Shown here: positions 62,059 through 64,000 of the stretch, piece after piece | Layout: each line of letters starts with the position of its first letter | How positions within the stretch are numbered: the stretch's first letter is position 1 | Notes under the pieces: generated by a model | Databases searched by the model: none | What the model was told of the DNA's origin: nothing | What the model saw: the letters and a program-made list of their open reading frames with translations, nothing else | Source of the DNA: Hypomesus transpacificus | Lineage: Eukaryota; Chordata; Actinopteri; Osmeriformes; Osmeridae | DNA length: 64,000 nt | Assembly: GCF_021917145.1 (NCBI RefSeq) | Contig: NC_061077.1 | Coordinates: 11,354,623 to 11,418,622, forward strand | Direction: 5' to 3' | Position numbers and translations under genes: made by a program

Positions 62059-64000
62059 TCACTTGCCATGCTGGTAAGAGTAGGCTGTGTGTTCTGTGGG
62101 TGTCTCTATGGCAACTTGTTGGACGGCACTTTCCTGAAACAGATGGAAAAAAAGGGCAGATTTTTCGGACAAAAGTCACATTTCACAACCCTGAACACTA
62201 AAATCCAAATGTAAACACACAGCGTCATGTATAGTGGGATCAGGTAAGATGCTGTTGGCTTCTTACCTCAACTGAAACGCTGGCAGGAGGCACTTGTGTG
62301 TACTGGGGTATGAAAGTCCCCTGCATAGCTGCGTTAGCAGGCATGTACTGAGGAGGAGAACAGGGAGGATATGTTCACTTCACATCAATAAGAATATGAA
62401 GACATCAGGTTTGTACTACTCCAAGACACTTTGCAAAGTATACACCCAGGCTGTTAGGTAGTAGGCTGTTAAGATGTGGTTTTACATAGCTACCCACAGT
62501 ACACTGAAGAGTGTCACCAGCAGGGCAGTTGTAATGTCATGTTAAGTGTTTGTGTGAGTCTCACCGTGCCAGCGTTGGCCATGGAGAGGTGACTAAGTTG
62601 TTGGGTAAGAGGTCCCATCATTGAGGTGGGCTGGATGGACATGGTGTGGTCCATCCCTGGCGTCAACACTGCCCCCTGCAGACACGTCACGTTAGTACGT
62701 TAGTACACACACACACACACACACCACACATATACATTCCTAGCATTATAGTATGAATAGAATAGAATAGAATCGCTCACTGTGGGCTGCATGAGGTATG
62801 ACTGGTGATGCATCCAGGAGGGGTTATGAACCTGCGGAACACACACACACAAGCACCAATCTTCACTAAAGGTCTACTCCTCTGCATCACAGGCGGATAC
62901 ACCTCGAGTCAGTACTGTACCTATTGAACAAACACCTGCATAAAAAGCCACGGAAAGCCTGATTCCGAAAGTCATAAATAATGTATGAGCATTTGGAGAG
63001 TGGGCTCTTTGCTCGCCCACCTAATGGGGCTTCACTGTTCTCATTCTACACACAGCTGTACAACAGAGTGGGTGTGGACCTGGTAGGTAGACACTGGGGA
63101 ATGCATGTACGGAGAGAGGGAGGTCTGGGCAATCATCCGGTTAGGAGCCATGCTGTAGGGAGACGAGTAGAATCTGGAGAGAGAGAGAGAGACAGAACTC
63201 AAATGCGTAACCATAATGCACGTATTTCAGACCACGGGTCCACCTTGGTGTTCAATACCGAGCCTCTTAATATTACAATTGCAGACCTAGATATTTCATG
63301 GCTTGGCATATGTTAGTCTACCTGTATGTTTTGACGATTTAACATAACAACATAGTCCTACCCATTCTGTAAGGCTGTGGTGGGGTCGTACGCCAATGTC
63401 ATCCCTCCCTGTGGACAAACAAGGGACAGACTCACACATCCAAGAAAGGTTTGCCACCTGTTTTCTAAACACAGTGTGTTCATTGTTGTCAATATACACG
63501 GGCTGTATGTTGTCCCTCCATACGGTCACAAGCTAAGCAACCCACACCGCGGGCTCACAACAGAAGAGAACCAGCCTCGACGACCGTTCCAAACCCCAGG
63601 GAAGACTGAGCGTCACACCGTTGCTTCCCCACAGCGCCCGAGCGGCTCATCCTCACCGTGTCTCCGTCCCTGCCCCAAGGCCGGCCGCTCTGGAGGTACT
63701 TCCCCTGGCTGAGGCGCTTCTTCTGGCCTCCGTCTGCAAATTTACACAGGAGGGGCTCTGCTGGCACTGGAGGTTGGAGAGATGGGGAGCAGTGGTGTTA
63801 TGAAACGCAGCACCCCAAGGCTCACCCGTCCTCTGTATGGGCTCAGATACCGTGAGGGGTGGGCTTTCTAATCAGCTTTCCTCGGCTAGGCCGTGTGATG
63901 AAGAGGGGGAATCGGGACTTCTTTGATGTGCTGTTAAAGTTGCCAATGCAAACATCTGTGTGGTGAGAGGTGCTGTGCAGAGGAGCCTCACCAGGAACAC
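62059..64000 (-). CDS. rbms2: RBMS-family RNA-binding protein, C-terminal part (probably rbms2), cut by window edge
   Basis: RBMS proteins bind A/U-rich RNA and single-stranded DNA through two N-terminal RRMs; those exons lie beyond the right edge. Visible exons, in coding order on the minus strand: 64000-63992 (partial, GVP), 63757-63657, 63408-63362, 63173-63080, 62831-62781, 62675-62565, 62347-62267, 62133-62059. Phases all fit. The translation runs through [92 protein letters not shown] and ends TAYSYQHGK. This is the RBMS C-terminal region with its Met/Gln/Pro-rich segments. RBMS2 is preferred over RBMS1/RBMS3 because the other genes here map to human 12q13, where RBMS2 lies, and because of the QQLSHLS segment. 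The gene converges on senp1. Confidence 0.9.

Overview
The window is nuclear DNA of a ray-finned (teleost) fish. The evidence is large spliced vertebrate genes with GT-AG introns, a Tc1/mariner element with IR/DR-type ends, a tRNA-derived SINE whose tail ends in the teleost-type 'gtctgctaaatg' motif, and very dense CA, GA and GACA microsatellites. I cannot name the species.

Layout. Positions 1 to about 31,200 are a gene-poor flank. It holds many microsatellites, a 49/51-bp minisatellite (5.7-6.05 kb), a decayed PIF/Harbinger-like element (12.1-13.2 kb), a Tc1 element with one stop in its transposase (24.1-25.8 kb), one promoter-like module (10.4-10.8 kb), one unexplained open stretch (29.4-29.7 kb) and some AT-rich segments that may be conserved non-coding elements. 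Five protein-coding genes follow: a Rev-erb nuclear receptor (+, 31.9-41.1 kb, 8 coding exons, 572 aa); mfsd5 (+, 43.6-45.0 kb, one coding exon, 481 aa); faim2/lifeguard 2 (+, 46.3-49.9 kb, 12 coding exons, 284 aa); senp1 (+, 51.8-57.4 kb, about 18 coding exons); and the 3' part of an RBMS-family gene, most likely rbms2 (-, 62.06 kb to beyond the right edge). senp1 and rbms2 are convergent.

How the genes relate. They share no pathway: circadian/metabolic repressor, membrane transporter, anti-apoptotic membrane protein, SUMO protease, RNA-binding protein. What links them is synteny. The human orthologues of mfsd5, faim2, senp1 and rbms2 all lie in 12q13, the HOXC/RARG paralogon. Human NR1D1 and NR1D2 sit in the RARA and RARB paralogons instead. 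The receptor here is therefore best read as the third Rev-erb ohnologue, nr1d4, which mammals lack. It keeps the Rev-erb features: no helix 12, both haem-ligand residues, a RevDR2-like element about 0.67 kb upstream of the ATG, and three CACGTG E-boxes in intron 1. This suggests the clock feedback wiring was retained.

I found no evidence for a wholly new multi-gene system. The points most worth following are the retained clock elements of nr1d4, the nearly intact Tc1 copy, the trimeric higher-order minisatellite, the orphan promoter-like module at 10.4 kb, and the open stretch at 29.4 kb. Exon boundaries were set by eye from splice consensus, reading phase and remembered family sequences. The N-terminal exons of senp1 are the least certain.
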